Positions 32,633 through 43,768 of a stretch of DNA of 64,000 bases are shown in pieces; position 1 is the stretch's first letter, and every line of letters begins with the position of its first letter. The notes under the pieces are model-generated. The model saw only the letters and a program-made list of their open reading frames with translations. It searched no databases and was not told the origin of the DNA. A program made the translations under genes and the position numbers. Source of the DNA: Selaginella tamariscina (lineage: Eukaryota > Streptophyta > Lycopodiopsida > Selaginellales > Selaginellaceae); the NCBI GenBank assembly GCA_003024785.1, contig PUQB01000047.1, forward strand, positions 305,652-369,651, given 5' to 3'.

Positions 32633-35131
32633 TGACGGTGGTTTGACACTGTCAAATGGCTAGCCGATGTGGACAAGCAACGGGACAAAGCGCCGGAGAA
32701 GGAAGGTACCACAGGTACGAACTGATGGCGACAGATGTCAGGCGGCGACGTAACCAGGCGTAGATCCAATCGTTCGGACTAGCTACCCAAGTTACGCAGG
32801 ACAACACGCATGAGAGAGGCGCATAAATGAGACAAATAGGACTCTATCACAAGGCGGCAGACCAGTAGGAAAGCGCCACTTGTACTTAGGGTCTAGCGTT
32901 AGGTGACCCACTATATAAGCAAGAAGGCTAGTAGTAGGTCAAGGTCTTTTTTGGAGTCAAGTCTGCGTCTTGTATCTTGCTCCTCTGTCGAAGATAGTTT
33001 GTACTCAGACAGGCATTATAATATATCCATACTCCTTCTATTCACCTTATAAGCGGGGATTCCCCGCTTAACCCACTCCTAGGCTGAGCAACGCTCTCTA
33101 CCAAATCACCATAGTAGACTATGCACGGACCCTTGCAGCGTCCGGGTAGAGGCCATCTAACACCTTCTAGTACTTTCGAAGTAAGGCCAACTTGCCGGTT
33201 CGGACTTTCGGAGTTAAACGCTCTCCACACGTCCTGGCGACCACTGAGGCTTTCTGAGAAGCACCACATCTGGCATGCGGAGTCCCCGACGACCATTTGT
33301 GGCAACCACGGAGGGATAAATAGTACACACGGATGGAGTTCACTGTAGCAAGCAGAGTTGCGGCCGAAGGAGAGCCGGGATTAACTCGTTTAAACAAATA
33401 GAGATCGACGAGTAACAGCTGGCCAGGAAGATGCGACGGGCTGGCCAAGGGAGGTTGATGGAAGGCAACGAGGCACCTCGGTTACTGCAATCAGCCCCTG
33501 CCTCATCTACCTGAGGGAACGACATAAATACCGCATGGCCGAATCTCCATGCAGCAACACACCAATGGTGGAGGCGGTCGCATGCCACCGACGACGAAGA
33601 AGGATATGAAGAAACCACAGCATGTCCGGACGTCAGTCAGGTACAGCAACATGCGAGTATGAGCAGCACCTGGACAAGCGATTTCACCCGACAATGACCT
33701 ACGATGTAGAGTGGGATGGATGGCATGACAATGGAAGCCCTCCACCTCTTGACATAGGCAAAAGTGACGGTCACAATGAGCCCCCACACCAAAGAGCAGA
33801 ACCTGTGTTCGACGAGTACTCCTGAAGGAGAAAACCATGCACAGGACAATCCCAAGAGAGAGCAGGCCTGTGGCGGAGGCAGGAATCTCGAGGGGGTGAA
33901 AGCAACACGGATAGTGACAAGGGACGTGATCCGAAGGTCCAGCATGGCCAGCGCCACAACGGACGTAAGGTAGGAAACCTAGGGCCGCTGTCACCCACTA
34001 GGGTGAGGCGGGGGGCCCATGACTGCCGAAAAGAGCAGAGGAAGAGCCTCATTCGGAAGGCCCCCGTAAGGAGGGGCATCGATTGCCAATAAGGCAACCT
34101 CTGCACCAGAGTTCAGCCAATCGGACGACGCAATAGGCCAGGGTGGTTACCAGGATGAAAACCCAAGGCTTCGAAAGGCCGAGGTACACATGGGATGACC
34201 ACCTGCACGAAGGCAACTGGACGTCGATGAGCTGATGGACTGGGAGGAGGTACCAGAAAGAGGGGTCGCATAGTAGCCACTCTGGACAAGGGACAAGAGG
34301 AATTCATTCAAGGGCAGGAGAGATTCACCCTAGCGACCACGTCACACCGGCCCCACAAGGGAAATCCGCCAGGGCACACGACAAAGCCGCAACCATCACC
34401 AGATGAAGGGATATTGTCTCAAGGCGAGGAGGATTCGCCCCATTGATCACGATCGTCTAGACGTCGCAGGGGGATTCTGCGCATGGTCCTATAAAACCAC
34501 TCACTGGATGAGGGAATACCGTCCAGCCAAGGTAAGCCGCACCACCAGCCATCATGTTGGTCCCGCAGGGGGCCCCCGAGGGACAGCCTGGAGGAGCCCG
34601 TCCTCATCACCCACCCTCAACATGAGGATAGGGCCGCGAGGAAGGAAAAAGGTACCCGCAGAATACCGGGACGGAGGGTCTACACCACATCCGAAGTGGA
34701 GGGTTCGGATCAGAGCACTTCTCAAGCACAACGGGACGCCATGGGAACTAACCCGGTTACCTTACTAGCCTGCGCGCTCAAGCGGATGCAGGAGAGCACC
34801 GTAACAATGCCCTTACCTGTGTTCTGTGGAGCAAAGGGGGAAGACGCATACCAACACGTACACAACTTCGAACATGTGTGCGAACTTCGGAGTGTAATTG
34901 ACAATCACAAGAAGCTGAGTGCATTCGCATGTACTTTGGACAAGAAGGCACACGCTGGTGGATGCGTTTCCACAAGGCAAACGAAGGAACCCGCTAGGAA
35001 AACGCACGAACGGCGTTTCTGGATACCTTCCGGGAGGAAAAGAGTGAAGAAAAGGTGATCCACAAGCTAACGAGCTTGAAACAGAAAGCGGGAGAGTCAG
35101 TCGACAAATACACGGTCCGCATGTTTCATGA
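32633..35131 (+). mobile_element. Ty3-gypsy remnant 2, GC-rich, 3'-truncated
   Basis: Base composition changes sharply at about 32633, from AT-rich to near-balanced DNA. A probable LTR starts TGACGGTGGTTTGACACTG and contains a TATA box (ctatataagc near 32911). After a long leader without a clear gene (about 33040-34735), gag begins MGTNPVTLLACALKRMQE (34741). It continues LPVFCGAKGEDAYQHVHNFE and KLTSLKQKAGESVDKY (about 35058-35108), with frame breaks between. Sequence ends abruptly at about 35131 in AT-rich DNA. It appears inserted in, or joined to, remnant 1. Confidence 0.65.
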
Positions 35132-36411
35132 TCTAAAGTCCTTAGTGTATAATTCAATATTTGATTCATAAATATAAAATGTCCTATCACCTTATTTATT
35201 AAGATATTTATACTTTAGACTTTAAAAATATTTATGACAATCTTCTTAAGATTTGGTATAAATGACTTAGCAAAATATAGTATAATATATGTTGAATATT
35301 GAAATTGAAGCGCTTAGTATTGAGACTTAGTTATAATCACATGGGTGGCCATAATCATGAGATAAATGTCATAGTTTTTACTATGACTTTTCTTTACTTT
35401 AAACGTTGATTGTGTACTATATTGACAAGCCTTAGATGTAGTGAGAAACAGCCCCGCTTAGTGCACTTAAGTGTTTAGGGGTAGTCCGGCCGGTTGTCCT
35501 TAAATATCGCGAGAAATTCTAAGCGAAAGTAGCACTTACCTTTTAAAAAACTCTTACCCTCATTTTCTGTGTATCGGTTGGGTTAATGGTTAGTTCCAAT
35601 GAGTTCGGCATGTCGGATATATTTAGAATTACCCCTAAGTTTGACAGGTTAGGGTTTAGGGTTGATGGATAACTCACTAAGTATATTCCTTCTGGGAATG
35701 AGATTCTGTGCTAGCCCACTTATGTAAACAGGAAAACAAAGGGGGCCTATGTCACATAAATAAAGTAAAATATGTAGGAGTGAGGGTTCCTAGGTTTATG
35801 ACTGAGCTCGTTACTCTTCTCTTGATGCAAGCTCTAACTTGTGTCGTCAAGGCACAACTCTCTATTGTGCCTCCCTAACTTCTAGATGACATGGGTACGT
35901 CCCACCATCGAAGTAGCTTACCCTTAACATTGGCGAATCCATGCTTAGGAGGTTTTGTCGAAATGCACGTTCCAAGAGATACAGGTTGAGGCTTGTCTTC
36001 AACCTCCTCCTTCACGTCAAGCTAGGTATAGCACTCACGACTAAGCAAGGCACATCTATGTCCTTATCCAACTGTGGGCTTGGGATCTTGTTTAATAGGT
36101 TCATGTTACCTAGTTCATGAGGGTTCATTGAGGGGTTCTAAATTGGCATTTAAGAGCCACATTTGTGACACTTGGTGTAACTCTTGAACCTAAGGGCTAT
36201 GGCATGATAGCCCACATCGTGGAAGCAGTGTCACATGAAGATGTGACACTAGACTACATGTCACGCGATATAATGCCTTTAGGGTTGTGTCATGGGTTTG
36301 TCGCTAAGGGGTTGGATACTCTAGCAAATATGCATGCTTGTGCTTGCACTAGGGTGCTAAGCCTTGAGCATCCGCTTAAGGGAGGTTATGTCTCGTAACT
36401 ATGTGTACTCT
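35132..36411. other. Unidentified 1.3-kb block of intermediate composition
   Basis: No coding match was recognised. It is neither the AT-rich spacer nor part of the duplicated module; unit 2 homology resumes at 36412. It has a short inverted repeat (gtgtcacatgaagatgtgacac near 36230) and a two-unit telomere-like tttaggg near 35655. It may be the non-coding part of a retroelement. Confidence 0.35.
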
Positions 36412-37669
36412 ACCACATATTCTTATTGGATATTAGTTGTAAAAATTTATATCAAACTTCATTAATCAACTATGTTAAACCCAAGGGTTTAATAATTAAT
36501 GCAATTTTGCTTTGTGGTATATAATAATATATGGTAAAGCTTGAGTGTTTAAATCATATTACTATAACAACAAATTATATTACTTTAATTAACCAAAATA
36601 GTCTATGGACAAATGTATCAGTCATGTACAGAAGTACAAGATCAAACGAATGGTTCGTCAACAGTTTATATATTGTTTCGAATACCAAGAAGGTCTCGGA
36701 GGTTACATAAAGTTCTTTCCATTTTCATGGGTATACACATAAGACTATTAGGTCAGTTTTTCCTGTTTAATTTGAATTATTTAAATGTCACTACTGATTT
36801 ATTATCAAATAATATATTTATTATAAAAATAAATTAAGACACGACCATTTCAATTATATATAAATATATTCTTTAATTAAATCAAGTTACTTGTTTGCCC
36901 TTGTACTTACATTTGTCTCCAGTATCTCCGTTATGTTATTTTTCTCAGCAGTCGAGGAGATAATCCACAACGTGTTTAAGGGCTCCGGACACACCAATCA
37001 CGACCAAACACCAAACACGCCCGCGCGCGCGCGATTTGAAGCTGATTATGCTGGATGATGATAAGATTAAAACTCCTTGTATATAAGAATAAAAGCATCC
37101 ATCTATGCCTTAGCAATTCTATCACCCATCGTGGTAATGCATGCTTCGCACACTCCAAGTTTAAAGACTACGTTATTTCAACGTAGGAGTTCGTCGGAGA
37201 TACAGACCGAGTATCCGAAAGTAATAAAGTGTTCAAAGAGCTTATGATTAGATACCATCGTGTTGCAATTTATAATGCATACCTACTATACATTTAGAGA
37301 AGAATGCGACAACTTGTAAAATGCAACGATATGTATATCTATCATTGTTTTGCCGTGTATCTTTGTACCATTGCCTAACAAACACTTTGTAGGCAGGCCT
37401 GAGCATATACTTTATGCTTTGTAGGCAGGTACTCAAATTTCCGTTCTGTGCAAGGTTCTTTTAGCAGAATCAAACTATTAAACAGGATTAAATTACATGT
37501 TTGAATGTACTTGAAAACGTTTTCTTGTTCTTACACATATATAAACAATTGACTTGACAATATAAAGCAATGTTAAATCCATTTAAGTTTGATACAGAAT
37601 AGGTCGTTTCCTTGGACTCTGTAAAACACAAAATCAAGCCCTTTATTAAATTTCCGAATTCCGGTAACC
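36412..37669. other. Unit 2 spacer, right part
   Basis: 36412-36890 is collinear with 7520-8036 (unit 1) and with 61384-61440 (unit 3). After that there is a unique part with a (CG)n run at 37020-37033. No gene seen; it leads into the 3' end of aminotransferase B. Confidence 0.6.
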
Positions 37670-39150
37670 TTAAGTAGAAACGGGTTTACGATCATAAACC
37701 CCAAACGTGATTAGCTCCTGATTAATGTAGTCAGGAACCTCTTGCTTCTTAATTCGCTCTTTGGGTAAGCTGTTGGCAATTGCTAATGCAGTCTCTAGGT
37801 ACTGCCTAGGATTTCCGGAGATTAAAACGTGATCGTAATATGATGCTTTAGTTCTTACTGCCAGGACCTTGTCTACAAACTCTGTCTTGAATGTCAGTTT
37901 GCCAATTAAAGTCATACATAATGAGAAAACGATAACCATGCTCTGCAACGAATTCAATTGCACATAACAGGAACTCAAACTCTTCCTTGCTCAGAAAGTA
38001 AGCAAAGTTTAAACGTGTCCACCCAGGTTTTACACACTGTAACCCTACAACAGTTGGTGTGTGAGCATGTGTGTGTGTGTGTCTGTATGTGTGTGTACCT
38101 TCTGAATAGCTGCTCGGAATTTCAAGGACAGGTTGTTATAACATGAAGAAGTGAATGTCCATAATGTCCTGCACAAGAGCACCCTCCCCGAGCTTGTGTA
38201 CCAAATAAGTCATTGAGCAACTTTGCAACAAACCGACCATGTAAGACACGGCTTTGGTTGGTATAAACAAGAAAAGACAGAATGGCGACCCTCTTCACCC
38301 TTGTGTTGCCTAGTGTAAACATCAAACGTTTAGCTTAATCATGATTAATCAGTGGTGGCTATACTAGTACTTACCTAGTAGCACAATGTTTGCAGTCATA
38401 CTGAGCCTCTTCAGAGCAGTGCCGATGAAATAGTGTTCACGTGAATCAATAAGATTGAATCCCACCTCATCCTGGATCATGAACGTCAGACCAGCTTTTA
38501 TTCTTTGAAGGATTGAAGGTGTACCAGCATCTTCTCGGGCCTCGACATCTTCATGGTGTATCCTGCAAGCCTTCCCTTTTAGTTATGAAACTCCCGCACG
38601 CGCACGCACACACACACACACACAGCAAACTAACTCCTTTAGTGAAGTTGACAAAGTCTACGACGCCACCTCCGGTTGTGGAGGAGCATTCCCATGGAGC
38701 TTGTAGAGTTCCAGGCTCGTAAGTAACAGGCCCTCCAGGAGTTCCAGGCCCTCCAACGTACTTGTGTGGACTCAAAAAGACTGCATCATATCCATCAGGT
38801 TGTCCAGATTTCATGTCAATCTTCAGATACGGACCACTGCAATGAATGAAGAATTAATAAGCCAATATTTATCGAAATCAATTAATTATATCATCGTAAG
38901 AAGTACTTGCAGTCAAATATTGCAGTGCATCAACGTACCCTGCTGCAAAGTCAAAGCATGCAAGTGCCCCATGCTGATGGAGAATTCGAGCAATCCTTCG
39001 AGTATCAGAAAAATACCTGTGACATTGCTGCATGCCGAAAAGGAACCAAGCTTTGGACGATTCACGTATTTTGGTTTCCTCAATTCATATTCCAAGTACG
39101 AGTCCATCACTAGTCAAAGGAATTTCACCACCTGCGTTTAACAAATATTA

Positions 39151-39221
<71 letters not shown>

Positions 39222-39980
39222 CTAATGTTAGAGTGATGTTCATAGGGGCCAATAAAGACCACCCAGCGGTGAGACTCATCAAGTAGTTCCAGCATACAAT
39301 TGCGAAGTACTGATGTTACCGAGATACCCATCACCTCCTGCAATTTCTTCACTGCAGTTGTAGTTCCGGAGCCGCAAAAGAAGAGTGCATCATTTTTTGT
39401 GCCACCCATGGACTCTTTGATATAGGTGGTTGCCTCCTTCACCATTCTTGTTGTGACTGCTCCCACAAAGCTGTCCTCGGCATGCGTGTTTCCTGCATAC
39501 ATATTAGCGAGTGAGTAATCATCACAACAAGACATGTGCCTGTGCCTGCAGACACGAAGGCGGACTCATTTACAATATCATATTGTAGAAACGAACTGGA
39601 ATGTATTCTTAATATATTCATTAAGTACATGTATAAATTCTTCTTATGGGTGCGAGTATGTTAACTCACCGTAGTAAGGCATTACATGTTCAACAAGGAA
39701 TTCTTCAACATAAAGAAGGCAGCGGCCTGAAGCAGTGTAATCAGCATGATCTGTCGGGTGCTAAATGGAGTGGAGATCTTGACATCTGAACCGATAAGCT
39801 GAGACCTCAGCCATGCACACTTCTCCTCGTCATTTAAATATTGAAGGATCTGAAGAAATCTAAAATGATGCCATTATCATCATGGCTTACAGGCGCGACA
39901 GTGGATGATGGGTTCTTTCTATTGTTTTGGGTGCTTTTGGGAGCAACACATTCTCTTGTGAATACAGAAAACTTGCCCAT
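37670..39980 (-). pseudogene. PLP-dependent class V aminotransferase / cysteine-desulfurase-like, copy B (longest, broken)
   Basis: The most complete copy. The start is MGKFSVFTRECVAPKS (39980). The middle encodes CGSGTTTAVKKLQEVM, HRWVVFIGPYEHHSN, YVNRPKLGSFSACSNVTGI, the PLP-lysine region FLSPHKYVGGPGTPGG (near 38770-38735) and DSREHYFIGTAL. The C-terminal exons, lost in copy A, give FAYFLSKEEFEFLLCAIEF and FVAEHGYRFLIMYDF (37900-38020), then YLETALAIANSLPKE and the stop at 37670. Breaks: a deletion near 39750 (GTRQI then MLIT), a frame change near 39860, a (CT)n(CA)n insertion at 39151-39221 in coding sequence, and a frame change near 37885. The predicted role is PLP chemistry on a sulfur- or amino-group substrate; the exact substrate cannot be read from sequence. 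Confidence 0.78.
39151..39221. repeat. (CT)n(CA)n microsatellite inside aminotransferase B
   Basis: It replaces the coding stretch that reads LPWRESL in copy A, and translates on the minus strand as runs of CV and RE. It is one of the lesions of copy B. Confidence 0.95.
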
Positions 39981-40455
39981 CCTCAGTAGATGAAGCAAAG
40001 AAATTGAAGTTTGTGTTGTTAGACAAAGAAGACAGTAAACTTGAAATATGATCACTACAGTATAGTCAGCTGCAAGTTAATCAAGGATTGAAAGTTTGAA
40101 GCGAATAATGCCAAGCGTATTAATTATGTTTAATTGATTAATAAAATAATAAAAATATGTATTTAAAAAAAGTTTGTTGATAATAAAGTATATGTATAAA
40201 TAAAATGTATTAATCTTAATATATATATATAATAAGGGTGGGAGGGGTGGGTGTCCGCCCAAATGAAATTTTCAATCATTTTCCCGAATTTATTTACTTC
40301 ATTGCTTAAACTTTCTTATTGTTTCCAACACGATATTGACGAACGAAAGAAATATACGATTTTATACTGCCGAACTTAGTTTGAGTGGGTCAATTCTCTG
40401 CGTCGTGAATTCCGACTATGACTTCCGACTATAGTTTGAGATAAACTCTTTATAT
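39981..40455. promoter_or_regulatory. Divergent promoter of copy B with a roughly 300-bp insertion
   Basis: The outer parts match the 168-bp promoter of copy A (tgcaagttaatcaagg on the left, tagtttgagataaactc on the right). The middle (about 40091-40420) is extra DNA with a G-rich palindrome-like motif, ggtgggtgtccgccc. Its origin is unknown; no clear target duplication was found. Confidence 0.45.
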
Positions 40456-42238
40456 ATGACCACTACGGCTGAGTGTGGAAAATCTCAAGTGCTCGAGATG
40501 GATGTTGCTTGGAAGAATTTGAGCGTGTCTACAAGCAAGGGACGACTTATACTTGAAAAGATGTCTGGATATGCTCAATCTGGCCAAATCACCGCGATCA
40601 TTGGTCCTTCTGGTTCTGGCAAGTCACCTTGTATGTATAACCATGCTCTCTCTCTCTCTTCTCTCTGGATTATCAATGTATCTTATAACAACAGGTAGAT
40701 TGTCAAAGAATGCTACTCGACAAGGATCTGTTTATGTGAATGGGCACTTACAAGCAAGTCTGAGGCATGGAATTGCGGTAAGAATATATAATCCTTGTTT
40801 GTAGAGTCAACTTAGTTTTAAAATCTATGCAGGCATATGTAACACAACAGGATACACTCATAGGAACGCTTACTGTGTTGGAAACAATATGTTACTCAGC
40901 AAATCTTCGCCTTCCTCGCAGTTATTCACATAAACAGAAGATGGAGGTGGTTGATGATGTGATATCTGAGATGGGCCTGGAAGACTGCAGAAATACCATG
41001 GTCGGGAACTGGCAATTCCGTGGCTTGAGTGGAGGTGAAAAGCGAAGGGTGAGCATTGCTTTGGAGATTCTTACACAGCCTTCACTCTTGTTCCTCAATG
41101 AGCCTACCAGTGGCCTATAATCTAATATAGATATATATTAAAAAAGAGAAGAAAGAAATGATTTACATTTATATACGTTGTCCATACCTACATGTATTAC
41201 ACGCATATATAAACATTATCTGGATGATTGCAGCGCATCAGCATATTTTGTTGTGAGAACTATAAAGAACCTCGCTCATGCTACACAAAACAACAGTGAT
41301 AGCCTCCATCCACCAGCCTAGAAGTGAAGTCTTTGAACCAGTGATTAAATCCGTAGTTTAAAAATGCTATAAAATATTTAATTATTAATTTATTAATTAT
41401 TAATTTAATTTAATTACTAATCCGTAACATTTTTTTACTATGGCATATATCACTGCTTCGAACAGTTCTATAATTTATGTTTGATTTGGCTTATTTACTT
41501 CGGAGATGCCTCAGAAGCTGGAGAAGTATATATTTTAAACTTATATATGTTTATTCATTTAATATATATGCTATGATTACAATACTAATTAAATATCTTT
41601 GCAAACGCTGGATTCCCTTGTCCCACAAGACGCAATCCATCTGACACACTGTCAACACTGACTTTGAGAAAGTTCAAGCGAGATTCAAAGTACATATACA
41701 AATGCATTTCTGAAAGATATCATATTAACTAAAACTAATGATTTTTTTCAGGAATCTACACAAGTATAGAGTCGTATGGCAACACTATCTACATCACAAG
41801 TGATGAAAGTGCTTATAGATGCTTTTCTAAATTATAAGCTATCTTTTTTGCTACATGCAGGGACTCTTTATGCTCGTTGATGGATTTTTCAAATTACCAA
41901 AGGGTTTATGGAATTACGTAGCTTTCCACACATACTTGCTACAGGTAAGTTATTACACCCACGTGTATGCTAGGTAGTAGGATGACTTTCTGGGACTAGA
42001 GTTTGACAATGTTGATCCTTCTCAACCAAGGCTTACTGGTCAAACCGTGCTAAATCAATATCAAGTCAATCTTTCGAGGTCCAAATGGGTGGACTTTGCA
42101 GTGCTGTTTCTCATGATCTTTATATATAGAGCACTTTTTGTTGTTATGATCAAAGTCAGTCGCATCATAAATTTGAAGGACTTGCTTAGCAGCCTCCCCT
42201 TCAGAAGTCATAAGCACCAAGTTGAGCAAGTTGAGTAA
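40456..42238 (+). pseudogene. ABCG (WBC) half transporter, copy B (deleted)
   Basis: The N-terminus MTTTAECGKSQVLEMDVAWK is in frame here, unlike copy A. Walker A reads GPSGSGKS but the following 20 or so bases (exon end with the Thr) are missing. The Q-loop exon is kept ([20 protein letters not shown]). The signature LSGGEKRR is present. Walker B reads LLFLNEP, with Asn for the Asp that normally coordinates Mg, followed by a stop. A MITE interrupts the exon after the H-loop (41339-41455). Most of the membrane domain is deleted: sequence jumps near 41820 to the penultimate exon (GLFMLVDGF). The last exon is intact (MIKVSRIINLKDLL) and ends at 42238. It cannot be functional. Confidence 0.85.
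41339..41455. mobile_element. Foldback MITE, hAT type (MITE 3), inside ABCG B
   Basis: The element starts CAGTGATTAAATCCGTAG and ends ATATCACTG. The 8-bp flanks are ctttgaac (41331-41338) and cttcgaac (41456-41463). ABCG copy A has a single cttcgaac at 15193-15200 running directly into agttcgataat, so the site without the element is visible. The inner motif taatccgta is shared with MITE 2. Confidence 0.9.
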
Positions 42239-42398
42239 CCATCTTGATTACTCAGCTAGGTTTAAATAATATAGAAGGGCTGTATAACGAAAGTGTTCTT
42301 GTGTCAAGTGCTCTAGCACTCATGTTATGCTCATAGTGATATTGCTTTTCTTATTTCTAGAAAAAAAAGAAAGAAAAAAAAAAAAAGAAAATACAATT

Positions 42399-42603
42399 TG
42401 TAAGATACCTAATATACAGTAACGTACCGTATATACGCATGTGTATGTACGCACATGCGTAGTGACACATGGGTGGTGATCTGGCCCCCATGTGTCAGCG
42501 CCACGTGTCGCATGTGTGCCACGTGGCAGGAGACCTCCTGTATATAAGCAGGGTTTTTGTAAACTAAGATATCAGATTTTCATTTAATATATCTGCTCTT
42601 TCA
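42399..42603 (+). repeat. Gypsy 5' LTR
   Basis: It has a TATA box (tatataagc near 42541). Its U3 part is dense in inverted repeats and ACGT cores: acgcatgtgtatgtacgcacatgcg, a second arm pair acacatggg/cccatgtgt, and two cacgtg G-box cores. Confidence 0.93.
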
Positions 42604-42656
42604 TTGGTGGAGAAGTTGGGTATTCCTTTCTTCCGCATTTTCTTTTTCTTGTTTCC

Positions 42657-43739
42657 ATGACAATGAACATGGAGACGGCTTTTAGCATTATTGCTACTGC
42701 TATTGATGCACAAACTAAGTTGTTGGAGCGCTTCGTTGAGGGTCCGTCCTCCTCTTCCCCGTCTGAGCCTCATGCCGGGGGATCTGCTTCTAGTACTCCT
42801 TCATCTTCTTCACAGGCCACAAATCCGAGGGTTCGACCCCGATCTTTTTGTGGTGATCCGGGAGATGATGTATACCACTGGTTTGATCATTTCCAAGTCA
42901 TTGTTCGTTACCATGGTTGGGATGAGGCCCGTGCTCTCAGAGAATTCCCTACATGTTTGGAAGGCCCTGCGCTCAAGTGGTATAATGGATTGGCTGCGGA
43001 GATTCAAGCCAATAGTAATCGGTTAACGGAATGTCTCAAACGTACGTTTGGCAAAGTTGAGGATTCAGATGATGCTTTCCAACAACTGCATGCGATACGA
43101 CAACATCCTGGTGAGTCTGTTATGCGGTTCAGTATTAGGTTCGGGGATTTAGTTCGGCGTGCATATCCTAACATGCCTGAGCCTATTAAGCTCGGTATGT
43201 TATGGCCAACTATGCGACCCGAACTTGTTCGATTCGTTCGGGCTCTTCGTCCTACCACATTGGAGGAAGCTTTTGCACTAGCTCAACGTTTTGAGTTGGT
43301 GCCTGGTGAGGGCCGTGTTCCCCTTGGGTTACCTGCTCCTCTTGTTCAGCGTGCTGATCCAATGGAGGTTGATGCTGCTGCATATGTGCCCGCACGACAA
43401 GCCTTTCGTGGTCGACCTCGGGGCCCACCCCGTAGACCACCTCCACGAAATCGTCCTGCACCTGCTCCAGTTCCTGCCCGTGGTGGTCAAAATCCACGGA
43501 TTCGTGACAGGAGGAATCGGAACAATGCAGGTCAACCCAATCAAGTTCACTGCTGGGCCTGTTGGGCACCTGGACATACTTGGCGGGCATGCGATGTGTA
43601 TCCTGATTGGCGTCCACCACATCCAGGCTGGCGACCATATGTTCCGGATGGTGTACCTGTGGCGGCCATTATGTCTGATGATGAGCTTCCAGATGATGAC
43701 GCTTCTCTTGCGGGTGGATCTGTTGCGGAAAACCAGTAA
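42657..43739 (+). CDS. Gypsy Gag (360 aa)
   Basis: An open frame from MTMNMETAFSIIATAI. The capsid-like region contains YHWFDHFQVIVRYHGW and GPALKWYNGL. A basic Arg/Pro-rich part leads to a CCHC knuckle, CWACWAPGHTWRAC (43549-43590), and an acidic C-terminus. Pol follows in another frame within 30 bp, so a programmed shift or a mutation separates them. It packages the element RNA in particles. Intact as read. Confidence 0.88.
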   Translation: MTMNMETAFSIIATAIDAQTKLLERFVEGPSSSSPSEPHAGGSASSTPSSSSQATNPRVRPRSFCGDPGDDVYHWFDHFQVIVRYHGWDEARALREFPTCLEGPALKWYNGLAAEIQANSNRLTECLKRTFGKVEDSDDAFQQLHAIRQHPGESVMRFSIRFGDLVRRAYPNMPEPIKLGMLWPTMRPELVRFVRALRPTTLEEAFALAQRFELVPGEGRVPLGLPAPLVQRADPMEVDAAAYVPARQAFRGRPRGPPRRPPPRNRPAPAPVPARGGQNPRIRDRRNRNNAGQPNQVHCWACWAPGHTWRACDVYPDWRPPHPGWRPYVPDGVPVAAIMSDDELPDDDASLAGGSVAENQ

Positions 43740-43768
43740 TCGTACGGGCGACGGAGGGATCCCGTGCG

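Noticed and set aside
33042..34610. Many overlapping open frames on both strands in the GC-rich block
   Set aside because: Frames are open on both strands because of composition; none shows a domain, and the block is the leader of a truncated gypsy element.
35650..35670. Telomere-like repeat ggtttagggtt
   Set aside because: Only about two units; too short to be an interstitial telomere.
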